A stretch of 64,000 bases of DNA from UBA10908 sp964608965 (lineage in GTDB: Bacteria > Bacillota > Clostridia > Peptostreptococcales > Anaerovoracaceae). The notes beneath the pieces are model-generated. The model saw only the letters and a list, made by a program, of their open reading frames with translations. It was not told the origin of the DNA and ran no database searches. Positions 44,294 to 53,182 of the stretch are shown piece by piece. Position 1 is the stretch's first letter; every line of letters starts with the position of its first letter. The DNA lies in NCBI GenBank assembly GCA_964608965.1, contig CAZSPZ010000002.1:140346-204345 (forward strand), in the 5' to 3' direction. The position numbers and the translations under genes are program-made.

Positions 44294-45418
44294 ATGGGAA
44301 AATTAAAACTAATGACAATTGTCGGTACTAGGCCGGAAATCATACGCCTGTCAGAAGTAATAAAAGCTTGTGATAAGCATTTTAAACATATTTTGGTACA
44401 TACAGGTCAGAATTGGGATTATGCACTTAATAAAGTATTTTTCGATGGGCTAGATCTTAGGGTACCGGACTATTGTCTGGAGTGTGTCGGTGGTAACTTA
44501 GGCCAAACAATTGGAAATATAATAGCACAGTCTTACGAAGTGCTGCTAAAGGAAACTCCTGATGCCCTTCTTATTCTTGGAGATACAAATTCAGCATTAT
44601 CTGCAATATCTGCAAAGCGACTTAAAATTCCTATTTTTCATATGGAAGCGGGCAATCGATGTTTTGATCAAAATGTTCCAGAGGAAATTAACAGGAAAAT
44701 TGTCGATCATATTTCGGACATTAACCTACCTTATACAGAACATAGCAGAAGATATCTTCTTGCGGAAGGATTTCGGAAAGAGCATATTTTTGTAACGGGA
44801 TCTCCTATGCGAGAGGTTATTAATGCCAACATCGAAAAATTCAAGCAAAGCAATGTATTGGAACGGCTTAAGTTAAAAAGTAAGGGGTACATTCTTTTGT
44901 CTGCGCATAGAGAAGAAAATATTGATAAAGGGCCCAATTTCTTATTGCTTATGGAGGGGATAAATCACGTGGCAGAGAAATATAAAAAGCCTATTATCTA
45001 TTCGATGCACCCAAGGAGCAAAAAATTTATCGAAGAAAGAAATTTTATTTTCCATCCATTAGTAAAAAGTTTTGAGCCAATGAATTTTGCAGATTACAAT
45101 TATTTGCAGATGAATGCATATTGCGTACTTTCTGATAGTGGAACTCTCTCCGAGGAAAGTAGTATTATGTCCTTCCCTGCAGTTTTGCTGAGAACTTCTA
45201 CCGAAAGACCAGAAGCTATTGATTCAGGAACAATAATTATTGGAGGTATATCAGGTGAAAGTATTGAACAGGCTATCGATTTATCTATAAGCTTATATGA
45301 AAAAGAGATGAAATTTAGAACGCCCATCGATTATATGGACGAAAATGTTTCAATGAAAGTTGTAAAAATTATACAAAGCTATACACAAATAATAGACGAA
45401 GTTATTTGGGGTAAATAA
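44294..45418 (+). CDS. capG: CapG/FnlC: UDP-N-acetylglucosamine 2-epimerase family (UDP-L-FucNAc pathway, step 3)
   Basis: 374 residues of the non-hydrolysing 2-epimerase fold: LKLMTIVGTRPEIIRLSEVI, HTGQNWDYALNKVFFDGLDL, ILGDTNSALSAISAKR, HMEAGNRCFDQNVPEEINRK, and SDSGTLSEESSIMSFPAV. As the third member of the capEFG order it would give UDP-N-acetyl-L-fucosamine. GGAGG precedes the start. Its end overlaps the convergent GT4 gene by 17 bases, closing the + strand operon. Confidence 0.92.
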   Translation: MGKLKLMTIVGTRPEIIRLSEVIKACDKHFKHILVHTGQNWDYALNKVFFDGLDLRVPDYCLECVGGNLGQTIGNIIAQSYEVLLKETPDALLILGDTNSALSAISAKRLKIPIFHMEAGNRCFDQNVPEEINRKIVDHISDINLPYTEHSRRYLLAEGFRKEHIFVTGSPMREVINANIEKFKQSNVLERLKLKSKGYILLSAHREENIDKGPNFLLLMEGINHVAEKYKKPIIYSMHPRSKKFIEERNFIFHPLVKSFEPMNFADYNYLQMNAYCVLSDSGTLSEESSIMSFPAVLLRTSTERPEAIDSGTIIIGGISGESIEQAIDLSISLYEKEMKFRTPIDYMDENVSMKVVKIIQSYTQIIDEVIWGK

Positions 45419-46640
45419 GAAGTTCAGAAAGTTTTTTATAAAACGCTTCGCTGGAGAAATGCTCTTCGTAATACAATTTTGAATTAGCACCATATATTTG
45501 GTGCTTTTCTTTTTCTCGGACAAATTTAATTATATTTAAATATAGAGATTCAAAATCTTCAGAAGGTCCGACTAGGCCACATTTTGCTTTTTTTATTACA
45601 GCACTTGCTTCTCCATCAATCGCAGCAACAATAGGCTTCCCCACAGCCATATATGATTGCACTTTTCCGGGAAGTGTTAATGAAATAAAATGATTTTCCT
45701 TTAGAGTAAGGAGAAAGGCATCTGCCATACTATAAAGTGTAGGCATTTCCTCTAAAGTTTTTCTTCCATGAAAGAAAGTATTGGCAAGATGAAGTTTCTT
45801 TGCTAACACCATACAAGATTCATAGGCAGAGCCATCGCCAACAATATGAAATTTTATATTTAATTCTGAATTCTCACGTTGAACTTTTTCAGCCGCTTTC
45901 AGAATAGTTTCTATACTTTGCATTTCTCCAATATTGCCTGCAAAAAGAAAATTTATACCTGCTTTGGTGGTTGATTTTTTTGTATTATCAAAGACACTTT
46001 CTGCATAGGTAGGCAAATATTCTATGGGCTGAGTTAAATGAAGCTTATTCCGAAAATATAACTTAAACTGTTCGGAGCTAATCCAAATCACACTAGCTTG
46101 TTGATATATATACTTACTCAAAATTTTTGTAAAAAAATAAATCAGCCCTCTTAGCGATATCCCCGCTGCAGCAATACTATCCGGCCAAAGATCAAAACAG
46201 TAAAGGTAAAGTGGAAGAACTTTCCCCGTACACTTTTTTACGAGCTTTTGATATGAAATTGCAGGAATGGCCATCGTAACAGGTGAAAATTGAACAACAA
46301 TGATTTTATCAAAATCACTTGTCGGTAATTTTTTTGCCACTTTAGATCCCTGGTATGCAAAGCTTAAATAGCTTCGAACAAGATTTTTTTTGCCAACATT
46401 TCGTGGTTTACTATTACATCTTAATATTTTGACTCCATGAATATTTTCAGTTCCCACATTTAATAATTGATCTTTCTCCAAATCGCACCAATTATAGCCT
46501 CTAAATATTTTACCTGAAGGATAGTTTGGCAATCCTGTAAGCACAGTAACATCGTGCCCCATCTTAAATAGATGGGTGCATATATCTGTAACTCGAAATT
46601 GTTCTGGATAATAATACTGGCATACAACAAGTAATCTCAT
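45402..46640 (-). CDS. GT4 glycosyltransferase, WbuB-like (candidate L-FucNAc transferase)
   Basis: 412 residues. GT-B fold with N-terminal LLVVCQYYYPEQFRVTDI (2-19), VTVLTGLPNYPSGKIF, the middle INFLFAGNIGEMQSIETIL and C-terminal MADAFLLTLKENHFISLTLPGKVQSYMAVGKPIV, the donor-binding region of GT4 enzymes. In many O-antigen loci the WbuB-type transferase adjoins fnlABC and adds L-FucNAc, so its position beside capEFG is meaningful. It is last in a three-gene - strand unit with the ligase and phosphotransferase. It is convergent with capG. Confidence 0.83.
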   Translation of the reverse strand: MRLLVVCQYYYPEQFRVTDICTHLFKMGHDVTVLTGLPNYPSGKIFRGYNWCDLEKDQLLNVGTENIHGVKILRCNSKPRNVGKKNLVRSYLSFAYQGSKVAKKLPTSDFDKIIVVQFSPVTMAIPAISYQKLVKKCTGKVLPLYLYCFDLWPDSIAAAGISLRGLIYFFTKILSKYIYQQASVIWISSEQFKLYFRNKLHLTQPIEYLPTYAESVFDNTKKSTTKAGINFLFAGNIGEMQSIETILKAAEKVQRENSELNIKFHIVGDGSAYESCMVLAKKLHLANTFFHGRKTLEEMPTLYSMADAFLLTLKENHFISLTLPGKVQSYMAVGKPIVAAIDGEASAVIKKAKCGLVGPSEDFESLYLNIIKFVREKEKHQIYGANSKLYYEEHFSSEAFYKKLSELLIYPK

Positions 46641-46670
46641 ATAATGTACCGCTTTTAGGGAGCAATGATG

Positions 46671-47270
46671 TTAATGGAATTTTGAGTGAGAATTGCCTTC
46701 GCATATATTTTCTCGCTTTAAAATCTTTACTATTGTAGTAAAAAATATTTTAACATCTAACTTAAAAGAGAGGTTTTCTATATAATAGCCGTCTAATGCA
46801 GCCTTGTTTATTATATCTATCTCATCTCTACCATTAATTTGCGCCCACCCTGTTAATCCGGGTCTTATATCATTTGCTCCATATTTATCGCGCTCTGCAA
46901 TTAAATCGAATTGATTCCATAATGCAGGCCTTGGGCCAATTATAGCCATGCTTCCAGATAATATATTGAAAATTTGTGGTAATTCATCCAGACTTGTCTT
47001 TCGTAAAAAAGCACCTAATTTCGTTATCCATTGTTCAGAGTTTTCAAGCAGATGAGTGGGAGTTTCTTTGGGTGTGTCAACAGTCATCGTTCTAAATTTA
47101 AGGATATTAAAAGGGATCTCATGTATACCAATTCGTTTTTGCTTAAAAATGACCGGTCCTTTTGAGTCTATTTTTATCGCAATCACAAGAATCAGGAAAA
47201 CTGGCAATAATAGGGTAATACCCATTAAAGATAATATAACGTCCGTCATCCTTTTGATAATTAAATACAA
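46671..47270 (-). CDS. Initiating sugar-phosphate transferase (undecaprenyl-phosphate, PglC/WecP-type)
   Basis: 199 residues, the short monotopic phosphoglycosyl transferase form. One N-terminal hydrophobic segment (ILSLMGITLLLPVFLILVI) is followed by PVIFKQKRIGIHEIPFNILKFRTM (shortened here), DELPQIFNILSGSMAIIGPRP with the catalytic Asp-Glu pair, and GLTGWAQINGRD. It transfers a sugar-1-phosphate to lipid carrier, starting glycan assembly. Start is TTG (complement of 47268-47270) with AAGGG upstream. The C-terminal end SHSKFH is short. It lies ten bases after the ligase gene. Confidence 0.88.
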   Translation of the reverse strand: MYLIIKRMTDVILSLMGITLLLPVFLILVIAIKIDSKGPVIFKQKRIGIHEIPFNILKFRTMTVDTPKETPTHLLENSEQWITKLGAFLRKTSLDELPQIFNILSGSMAIIGPRPALWNQFDLIAERDKYGANDIRPGLTGWAQINGRDEIDIINKAALDGYYIENLSFKLDVKIFFTTIVKILKRENICEGNSHSKFH

Positions 47271-47280
47271 AATATTTCCC

Positions 47281-49299
47281 TTAGCTTTCTATGATTCGAT
47301 TACGTCTCTTCAAAATTAAATTAATTGCAATACCCATGCCAAGCAGAGTATAAAACATTGGCATAACAGAAACAGAACTATCATCGACAAGGCCCGTCGC
47401 AATGAAACCTGTCACGCCAAAGAAAATTCCAGCCCCAACAAAGGTTAAATAATCATTTTCAAATTTGGTCTTTCTATAGAGCCGAAAACTTTGTGTAAGG
47501 TAAATGCCGTAAAGTGCAAGTAATGCAAGAAGCGATATCCCTCCAGTGCCTACTGCCGCATGCAAGTACATATTATGCGGTTTATCTATGATCATATTTA
47601 AAACTCCCTGGAAGTTATTTGAATATTTTCCTGCATAGTCTTCTTGTGGGAAAACAGCACAATAAGTATCTGCTCCAGTTCCAAGTATCAAAGTATCTTT
47701 AAGAAGGGGAAAGGTTCTCGACCAAATAAAGCCACGCTGTGAGCCGAAATCCGGGTTGTGTTCAAACCCAAAGTGGGCAACATTATATAAAGAAACTGTT
47801 CTTCCAAGTTGGTTATAATAATAAATCTGATCACCGGAAATTTGGAATGCCCATTCGATATCTATAGTTTTTAATATTACATAGTAATAGGTCTTATCAA
47901 ATGCATGTGTTAGTGTTAAATACTGATAAAACCTATCATCACCAATAGAGTAAACACCAGGTTCTGCTTCTATGGCATACATCGGTAGAGCTTTTTCTTC
48001 TTCGTCCAACAAAATCAAACCATCAAGTACACCTTCTTTATCAGTGGTTACTTGAATAGTAAGGGGGTTATGGTTAATACTGATTTCAATATTATTTTCA
48101 TTTGTGATAATGTAATCAATAAAAGGTTTGATGGATGCAGGCTTCTGTGTTTGGTTTGTTTGCAATTCCTGATCATTTTCTTGTGCAACAGAATTAAAAA
48201 TGCCATTGTCACCAAAAGTCGCATTTTTAATTTCGGGCAACCAACGGCTTACTGTTATGCTTGCTACAATGCCGGTAATAATGAAAAGAATGGTTAATGG
48301 TTTTGCCCAATGCAACAATCTCTTATTTAAAACAATTAATCCTGTCACTCCAATTACACCAAGCCCGAGAATACCTCCTGAAGAGGCCGAGCCAATAAGG
48401 TTATATATCAACAAAGCAAATAAAACACCAAGACCTACTTTCTTCCACAATCGTTCTTTTGAATTTTTATTGAGTGCTCTTATAAACAGCATACCGAACA
48501 ACGGGATAAGTAAAGTAAGATAAAAAGACACATAGTTAATATTATATACAGTTTGATAAATTTCCTTATTCTTAAATGTAAATTCCAGATACTGTTTTCC
48601 TTGCTCTGCCGCAGATTCAATTCCTTGCCAAGTAGTTATACCAGAATCAGTCAAGAAATTGGGTACTATAAGCTTTTGTCCAAGGGTAGTTCGAAAAAAA
48701 TCGTGGCCAAGAGCCTGAGAGATACCCAAAAGGCTTAAAACGATACTGCTTGTGGCTAATGGGTATAACACCATTTTTACATTCTTTTCTGATTTTATAC
48801 TGTTGATTACAAAAAATAAAAGAACCATATAGCCAAGGAGTGGTAAAGTTCCTTCGAACCTGTCATTCCATCCAAGCCATGCAAATTCTTTATAATTAGA
48901 AAAAGTATATGATAAAATAACAAATAAAGTATACACAGCCATTGGTATATATGCAAAACAAGACTTTATTGCAAGGGATTGTGTCACAATTTGGTAAAGC
49001 AACATTAACAACGCAATCACTGCGCATATTATGATTATTACCATTTTATAGTAACTAAAAAAGTCTACTATATCAGTTGCGTTTGTTTGACTTGTCCAAA
49101 AGAATTGTTCCATCGGTCGATTGTAGGAATACATACGGACTATTAAAATTATTATGGATGAAAACACAATGATTGGAAACATTTGTCCAATATGAGTATC
49201 TTCGCTTATGCGAGGAGCATGACTCATAGAGTACAGATAATCTGACTCTTTCGCTTTGATTTGCTTTGATGGCTGCTCTTTATTAGTGTAATTTGCCAT
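47281..49299 (-). CDS. Wzy_C/WaaL-type O-antigen ligase family protein, candidate S-layer oligosaccharyltransferase (WsfB-like)
   Basis: 672 residues from the ATG complementing 49297-49299, chosen because GGGGG lies about 12 bases upstream; a GTG six codons earlier is the alternative. Many membrane segments, a large extracytoplasmic region about 360-510, and the late IDKPHNMYLHAAVGTGGISL with the conserved H-N of the Wzy_C domain. In Geobacillus and Paenibacillus slg clusters the WsfB protein with this domain moves the glycan to the S-layer protein. The same role is inferred here because an S-layer gene is in the window. A polymerase (Wzy) function is the alternative. Confidence 0.8.
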   Translation of the reverse strand: MANYTNKEQPSKQIKAKESDYLYSMSHAPRISEDTHIGQMFPIIVFSSIIILIVRMYSYNRPMEQFFWTSQTNATDIVDFFSYYKMVIIIICAVIALLMLLYQIVTQSLAIKSCFAYIPMAVYTLFVILSYTFSNYKEFAWLGWNDRFEGTLPLLGYMVLLFFVINSIKSEKNVKMVLYPLATSSIVLSLLGISQALGHDFFRTTLGQKLIVPNFLTDSGITTWQGIESAAEQGKQYLEFTFKNKEIYQTVYNINYVSFYLTLLIPLFGMLFIRALNKNSKERLWKKVGLGVLFALLIYNLIGSASSGGILGLGVIGVTGLIVLNKRLLHWAKPLTILFIITGIVASITVSRWLPEIKNATFGDNGIFNSVAQENDQELQTNQTQKPASIKPFIDYIITNENNIEISINHNPLTIQVTTDKEGVLDGLILLDEEEKALPMYAIEAEPGVYSIGDDRFYQYLTLTHAFDKTYYYVILKTIDIEWAFQISGDQIYYYNQLGRTVSLYNVAHFGFEHNPDFGSQRGFIWSRTFPLLKDTLILGTGADTYCAVFPQEDYAGKYSNNFQGVLNMIIDKPHNMYLHAAVGTGGISLLALLALYGIYLTQSFRLYRKTKFENDYLTFVGAGIFFGVTGFIATGLVDDSSVSVMPMFYTLLGMGIAINLILKRRNRIIES

Positions 49300-49342
49300 A
49301 TTATTATTTTCCCCCACTTACTTGATTCTATAAAGATATGAT

Positions 49343-49372
49343 ATTATACTGCAAAAAAGCTTATCAAGGCAA
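49343..49372 (-). promoter_or_regulatory. Probable promoter of the ligase/phosphotransferase/GT4 unit
   Basis: Read on the - strand, TTGCCT (49367-49372) and TATAAT (49343-49348) are 18 bases apart, about 45 bases upstream of the ligase start. It is in the divergent gap shared with the MurJ-like gene. Confidence 0.55.
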
Positions 49373-49401
49373 TCCTTAAGTTGGAATTCGTTTAAAAGCT
49401 A

Positions 49402-49430
49402 AAGACATATGTTATGCTTTGCTATATAAT
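49402..49430 (+). promoter_or_regulatory. Probable promoter of the MurJ-like gene
   Basis: TATAAT at 49425-49430 with a weak -35 (AAGACA, 49402-49407) at 17 bases. It is divergent from the promoter of the ligase unit, 30 bases away. Confidence 0.4.
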
Positions 49431-49457
49431 TAAAATGATTTAAATGAAAGGTATTTT

Positions 49458-50999
49458 ATGAAAAAAGTAACATTAACTGCACCGCAAACGGCCGTATTGA
49501 TGGCGATTTTCGTAATGGGTTCAAAAGTGATTGGCTTTATTCGTGAGCTTGTTCTGGCAAACTATTATGGAACTGGAATCATAACGGATTCATATGTTAT
49601 GGCTCAATCTATACCAAACACACTTTTAGCGGGAGTTATAGGCGCTGCGGCCACAGCGTATATGCCGATTTTTTCCAGAAAAATTGAACAAGAAGGTGAC
49701 GAAGAAGCCAATCGTTATACGAGCCAATTGTTTAATTTCCTTATTGCTGTGACAGGAATTGCGGCCATAATAGGTGTCTTCTTTTCAAGACAACTCGTCG
49801 ACATTTTTGCTCCGGGTTATGGACCTGAGGCCATTGAACTTACCTCTTTTTATTTAAAAATTGGGTTTCTAATAGTTCTTTTTAATACATCTATTGCTCT
49901 TTTTGAGGCATTTCTTCAATATAAGGGAGTTTTTTTATCTCAAATTGTTTTAGGGTATACTCAAAGTTTATCAATAATATTTATAACAATTATAAGCGCC
50001 TACACAACCCATTATTTGCTGATTTTTGGAGCCTTGCTAGGGTTCTCTATAAGAGGAATAGGTTCCTTTTTATTGGCAAAGAGAAATTCATTCCACTATA
50101 TTTCAGATTGGCATTTCACGAAAGCAGTAAAAGAATCAATGATTTTGGCATTACCAATATTTATTGGTGGTAGTGTAAATCAAATTAATACCTTTATTGA
50201 CCGTGTGCTAGCTTCACAACTACAAACAGGTAGTGTTTCAGCTCTAAACTATGGCAATATGGTTGTCGGCGTAATATCAATGTTTTCTGTTACTATTTTT
50301 ATTACTATAATTTATCCAAAACTGAATCAAGCATTTGCTCACGAAGAATATAGCCGGATAAGCGATATGGCTGAAAAGGGTATAGATATAATTGTGTTAT
50401 TGGCAGTACCATTTACTTTAGGCTCTATGTGTTACAGCGGTGCTTTAATACAAGTTATATATGAAAGAGGGGCTTTTGACGGAACATCAACATTACTTAC
50501 GTCTGCGGCATTTTTTTACTATGCTATCGGATTGACATTTATATCTCTGAACGCTTTGATTACAAAAATCTTTTATTCACTACATGATACAAAGACCACT
50601 GTAGTTTGTTCAGCGATTGCAGTTGTTTGCAATATTATACTAAATTTAATTTTGGTCAAGTTTATGTACCATGCAGGGTTGGCATTGGCCACAAGTATCG
50701 CACAGACGGTGAATACATTGCTCTTATACCTTACTTTTAAAAGAAAATACCCGCAAATTCAATTACTTCGTTCTAAGACAAAGGTTATAAAAATAATAAT
50801 CTTTTCAACTATAGCAATAGGATTTTCATATGTTTTCTTTATAATTATTGGTAATAGGATATGGATGCCTAGAATGGTTTTGTTGGGCCTTACTGTCACA
50901 TTGGCGATGCTATTATATTTGGCATTGCTACATAAGGCTAAATTTGAAGAATTAGATTTGATAAAAGATTTGTTTCGGCGAGGCAGCACGCCAGAATAG
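49458..50999 (+). CDS. murJ: MurJ/MviN-family lipid-linked precursor flippase
   Basis: 513 residues, about 14 membrane helices, MATE-like MOP fold. Family text: AIFVMGSKVIGFIRELVLANYYG with the conserved R-E of helix 1, VMAQSIPNTLLAGVIGAAATAYMPIF, and SVNQINTFIDRVLASQL. MurJ flips lipid II; located next to a glycan ligase and dehydratase it could instead flip the lipid-linked S-layer glycan, since no Wzx gene was seen. This alternative is inference. It starts a + strand unit that continues through the dehydratase. Confidence 0.85.
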   Translation: MKKVTLTAPQTAVLMAIFVMGSKVIGFIRELVLANYYGTGIITDSYVMAQSIPNTLLAGVIGAAATAYMPIFSRKIEQEGDEEANRYTSQLFNFLIAVTGIAAIIGVFFSRQLVDIFAPGYGPEAIELTSFYLKIGFLIVLFNTSIALFEAFLQYKGVFLSQIVLGYTQSLSIIFITIISAYTTHYLLIFGALLGFSIRGIGSFLLAKRNSFHYISDWHFTKAVKESMILALPIFIGGSVNQINTFIDRVLASQLQTGSVSALNYGNMVVGVISMFSVTIFITIIYPKLNQAFAHEEYSRISDMAEKGIDIIVLLAVPFTLGSMCYSGALIQVIYERGAFDGTSTLLTSAAFFYYAIGLTFISLNALITKIFYSLHDTKTTVVCSAIAVVCNIILNLILVKFMYHAGLALATSIAQTVNTLLLYLTFKRKYPQIQLLRSKTKVIKIIIFSTIAIGFSYVFFIIIGNRIWMPRMVLLGLTVTLAMLLYLALLHKAKFEELDLIKDLFRRGSTPE

Positions 51000-51006
51000 G
51001 AATTAT

Positions 51007-52920
51007 ATGGGAAGTAAATGGAAAATCATATTATTATTAATTTTAGATAGTTTATGTGTTAGCATAGCTTATATTTTAGCACTCTTAATGCGGTTTGAAT
51101 TTGATGCAGAGAATCTTCAGTTTGAAGGCTTTTTTGCAATATACTTAGAAAATTGGTTTTGGCTTACATTGATTAAGCTGGTTGTATTTTGGGTTATGGG
51201 CCTTTATCGAAGCTTATGGCGCTATGCCAGCACGGAAGAATTAGTAAAAATTTTCGTAAGTTGTATTATTGCAAATACAATGGCGGTAACGTTTATCGAA
51301 TTTACGCAACAGATGCTGCCAAGAAGTGTATATGGTATGGCTGGAATGTTTGATGTTTTACTAATTGGAGGTATTCGTTTTGGTTATAGGTGGCTTCGCA
51401 ATATCAAAAGCCCTGGGAAGTTTAACCTATACGGAGGGAAAAAGCTGAAAGAAGCTATTCTTTCAGAAGAAGCAAAAAATGAAAAAAGAATCATGTTGGT
51501 AGGCGCGGGGGACGCCGGTGCCGCAATGATTAAAGAAGTGCGCATGCATCGAGACCAGAGACAACGAGTGGTTATTGCAGTAGATGACAATAGGCAAAAA
51601 TACAACCAAAGGATTGCCGGAGTTAAGATAGCGGGCGACCGAAACGACATATCATCCCTCTGCAAAAGATACAATATAGATGAGATTATCATTGCCATAC
51701 CTACGGCTTCTAAAAGAGAAATGAAAGCTATTTTAGAAGAATGTCACAAGACAAAATGCAAAGTAAAGATTGTTCCTTCGTTGATAGATCTTATAAACGA
51801 AAAGGTTAGTATCAATGCTCTGCGAGATGTGGATATAGACGACCTCCTTGGTAGGGAGGCTGTCCAGGTCAATCTTAAGGAAATTAGCAGTTATTTAGAA
51901 GATAAAATTATTTTAGTTACAGGGGGTGGAGGTTCTATAGGTAGCGAGCTTTGCAGACAGATTGCACGGTTTAAGCCACGGCGAATGGTTGCACTGGATA
52001 TCTACGAAAATTCGGTATTCGATTTGGCCGACGAGATGAAAGATAAGTTTCCGAATCTGGAATTTGATGTGGTGATAGGCTCCGTTCGTGACGCCATCCG
52101 TATGGATGAAATCTTTAACCGATATAAACCGCATGTTGTCTTCCATGCAGCTGCGCATAAACATGTGCCATTAATGGAGGATAATCCAAAGGAAGCAATT
52201 GTAAATAATGTGCTGGGAACTAAGAACGTGATGCATATGGCAGAAAAATATGTGGCGGACAAGTTTGTTCTGATTTCTACAGATAAAGCAGTTAACCCAA
52301 CTAATGTAATGGGCGCAACAAAGAGGATTTGCGAAATGCTTTTGCAGGATAAAAGTGCGGAATCTAAAACGAATTTTAGTGCCGTGCGTTTTGGAAATGT
52401 CCTTGGCTCCAACGGCAGCGTAATACCCACTTTTCGAAGGCAGATTGCAAAGGGGGGTCCGGTAACGGTTACCCATCCAGATATTTGCCGCTATTTTATG
52501 ACCATTCCCGAAGCGGTACAGTTGGTAATTCAGGCAGGTGCTATGGCAATGGGAGGAGAAATATTTATTCTGGATATGGGGGAGCCGGTAAAGATTATGA
52601 GTCTGGCAGAAAATGTGATACGCTTATCCGGATTTGAGCCTTACGATGATATCGATATTCAGATTACAGGCCTTCGCCCCGGCGAAAAGCTATATGAAGA
52701 GCTTTTAATGGACGAAGAAGGAATTAAAGAGACTACGCATGAAAAAATATATGTAGGACATCCCGTACCGCTTACTTCTGGCCTTTCAGAATTACTTCGG
52801 GCAGACGGTGGTTTGGAGGCTGGTGTTGTGGAAATTAAAACGATGACCGACAAACAAACAAAACTCTGGCTTCACAAAATCGTTCCTAATTATGTGGAAA
52901 CGCCAAATGAAAAAGATTAA
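51007..52920 (+). CDS. Membrane-anchored UDP-GlcNAc 4,6-dehydratase (CapD/PglF/WbpM type)
   Basis: 637 residues. N-terminal membrane segments (about 5-120) precede a CoA-binding-like domain and a C-terminal extended SDR: LVTGGGGSIGSELCRQIARF (about 300-320), HAAAHKHVPLMEDNP, and ISTDKAVNPTNVMGATKRICEM, where Met replaces catalytic Tyr as in FlaA1/WbpM enzymes. RPGEKLYEELLMDEEG is at the end. It yields UDP-4-keto-6-deoxy-GlcNAc, the entry to QuiNAc or bacillosamine. No matching PglE aminotransferase is nearby. It starts 7 bases after murJ. Confidence 0.9.
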   Translation: MGSKWKIILLLILDSLCVSIAYILALLMRFEFDAENLQFEGFFAIYLENWFWLTLIKLVVFWVMGLYRSLWRYASTEELVKIFVSCIIANTMAVTFIEFTQQMLPRSVYGMAGMFDVLLIGGIRFGYRWLRNIKSPGKFNLYGGKKLKEAILSEEAKNEKRIMLVGAGDAGAAMIKEVRMHRDQRQRVVIAVDDNRQKYNQRIAGVKIAGDRNDISSLCKRYNIDEIIIAIPTASKREMKAILEECHKTKCKVKIVPSLIDLINEKVSINALRDVDIDDLLGREAVQVNLKEISSYLEDKIILVTGGGGSIGSELCRQIARFKPRRMVALDIYENSVFDLADEMKDKFPNLEFDVVIGSVRDAIRMDEIFNRYKPHVVFHAAAHKHVPLMEDNPKEAIVNNVLGTKNVMHMAEKYVADKFVLISTDKAVNPTNVMGATKRICEMLLQDKSAESKTNFSAVRFGNVLGSNGSVIPTFRRQIAKGGPVTVTHPDICRYFMTIPEAVQLVIQAGAMAMGGEIFILDMGEPVKIMSLAENVIRLSGFEPYDDIDIQITGLRPGEKLYEELLMDEEGIKETTHEKIYVGHPVPLTSGLSELLRADGGLEAGVVEIKTMTDKQTKLWLHKIVPNYVETPNEKD

Positions 52921-53086
52921 AAAAATATTTTCACTACCATATATTGTTTGTTTTATATACGATCATAACAATCGAGTTGGTTTATCTTTTAGTTTTTTAA
53001 TCTTTACTTGGCGGATTGTGGAATTGCTAATTCCAACTTTAGACACTATAATTAAAAGACAAGAAGCCGATAGAATAATCTTTTAA
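52907..53086 (+). CDS. Small hypothetical protein, possibly a gene remnant
   Basis: 59 residues from ATG 52907, overlapping the dehydratase end by 14 bases. The text has a hydrophobic stretch (GLSFSFLIFTWRIVELLIP) and a basic start (MKKIKKIF). GGAAACGCCA before the ATG is a weak ribosome site. It is in an AT-rich gap of 262 bases before neuB and may be real, or the leftover of a lost gene. No family recognised. Confidence 0.3.
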   Translation: MKKIKKIFSLPYIVCFIYDHNNRVGLSFSFLIFTWRIVELLIPTLDTIIKRQEADRIIF

Positions 53087-53182
53087 CAGACTTGATGTAT
53101 TTAGATAGAGTTTACGTGCGTATTTATAGAAGTAAGAGTTTTATATAAAAATTCTTACGAGACAATGAGGTAATTAAAGACA

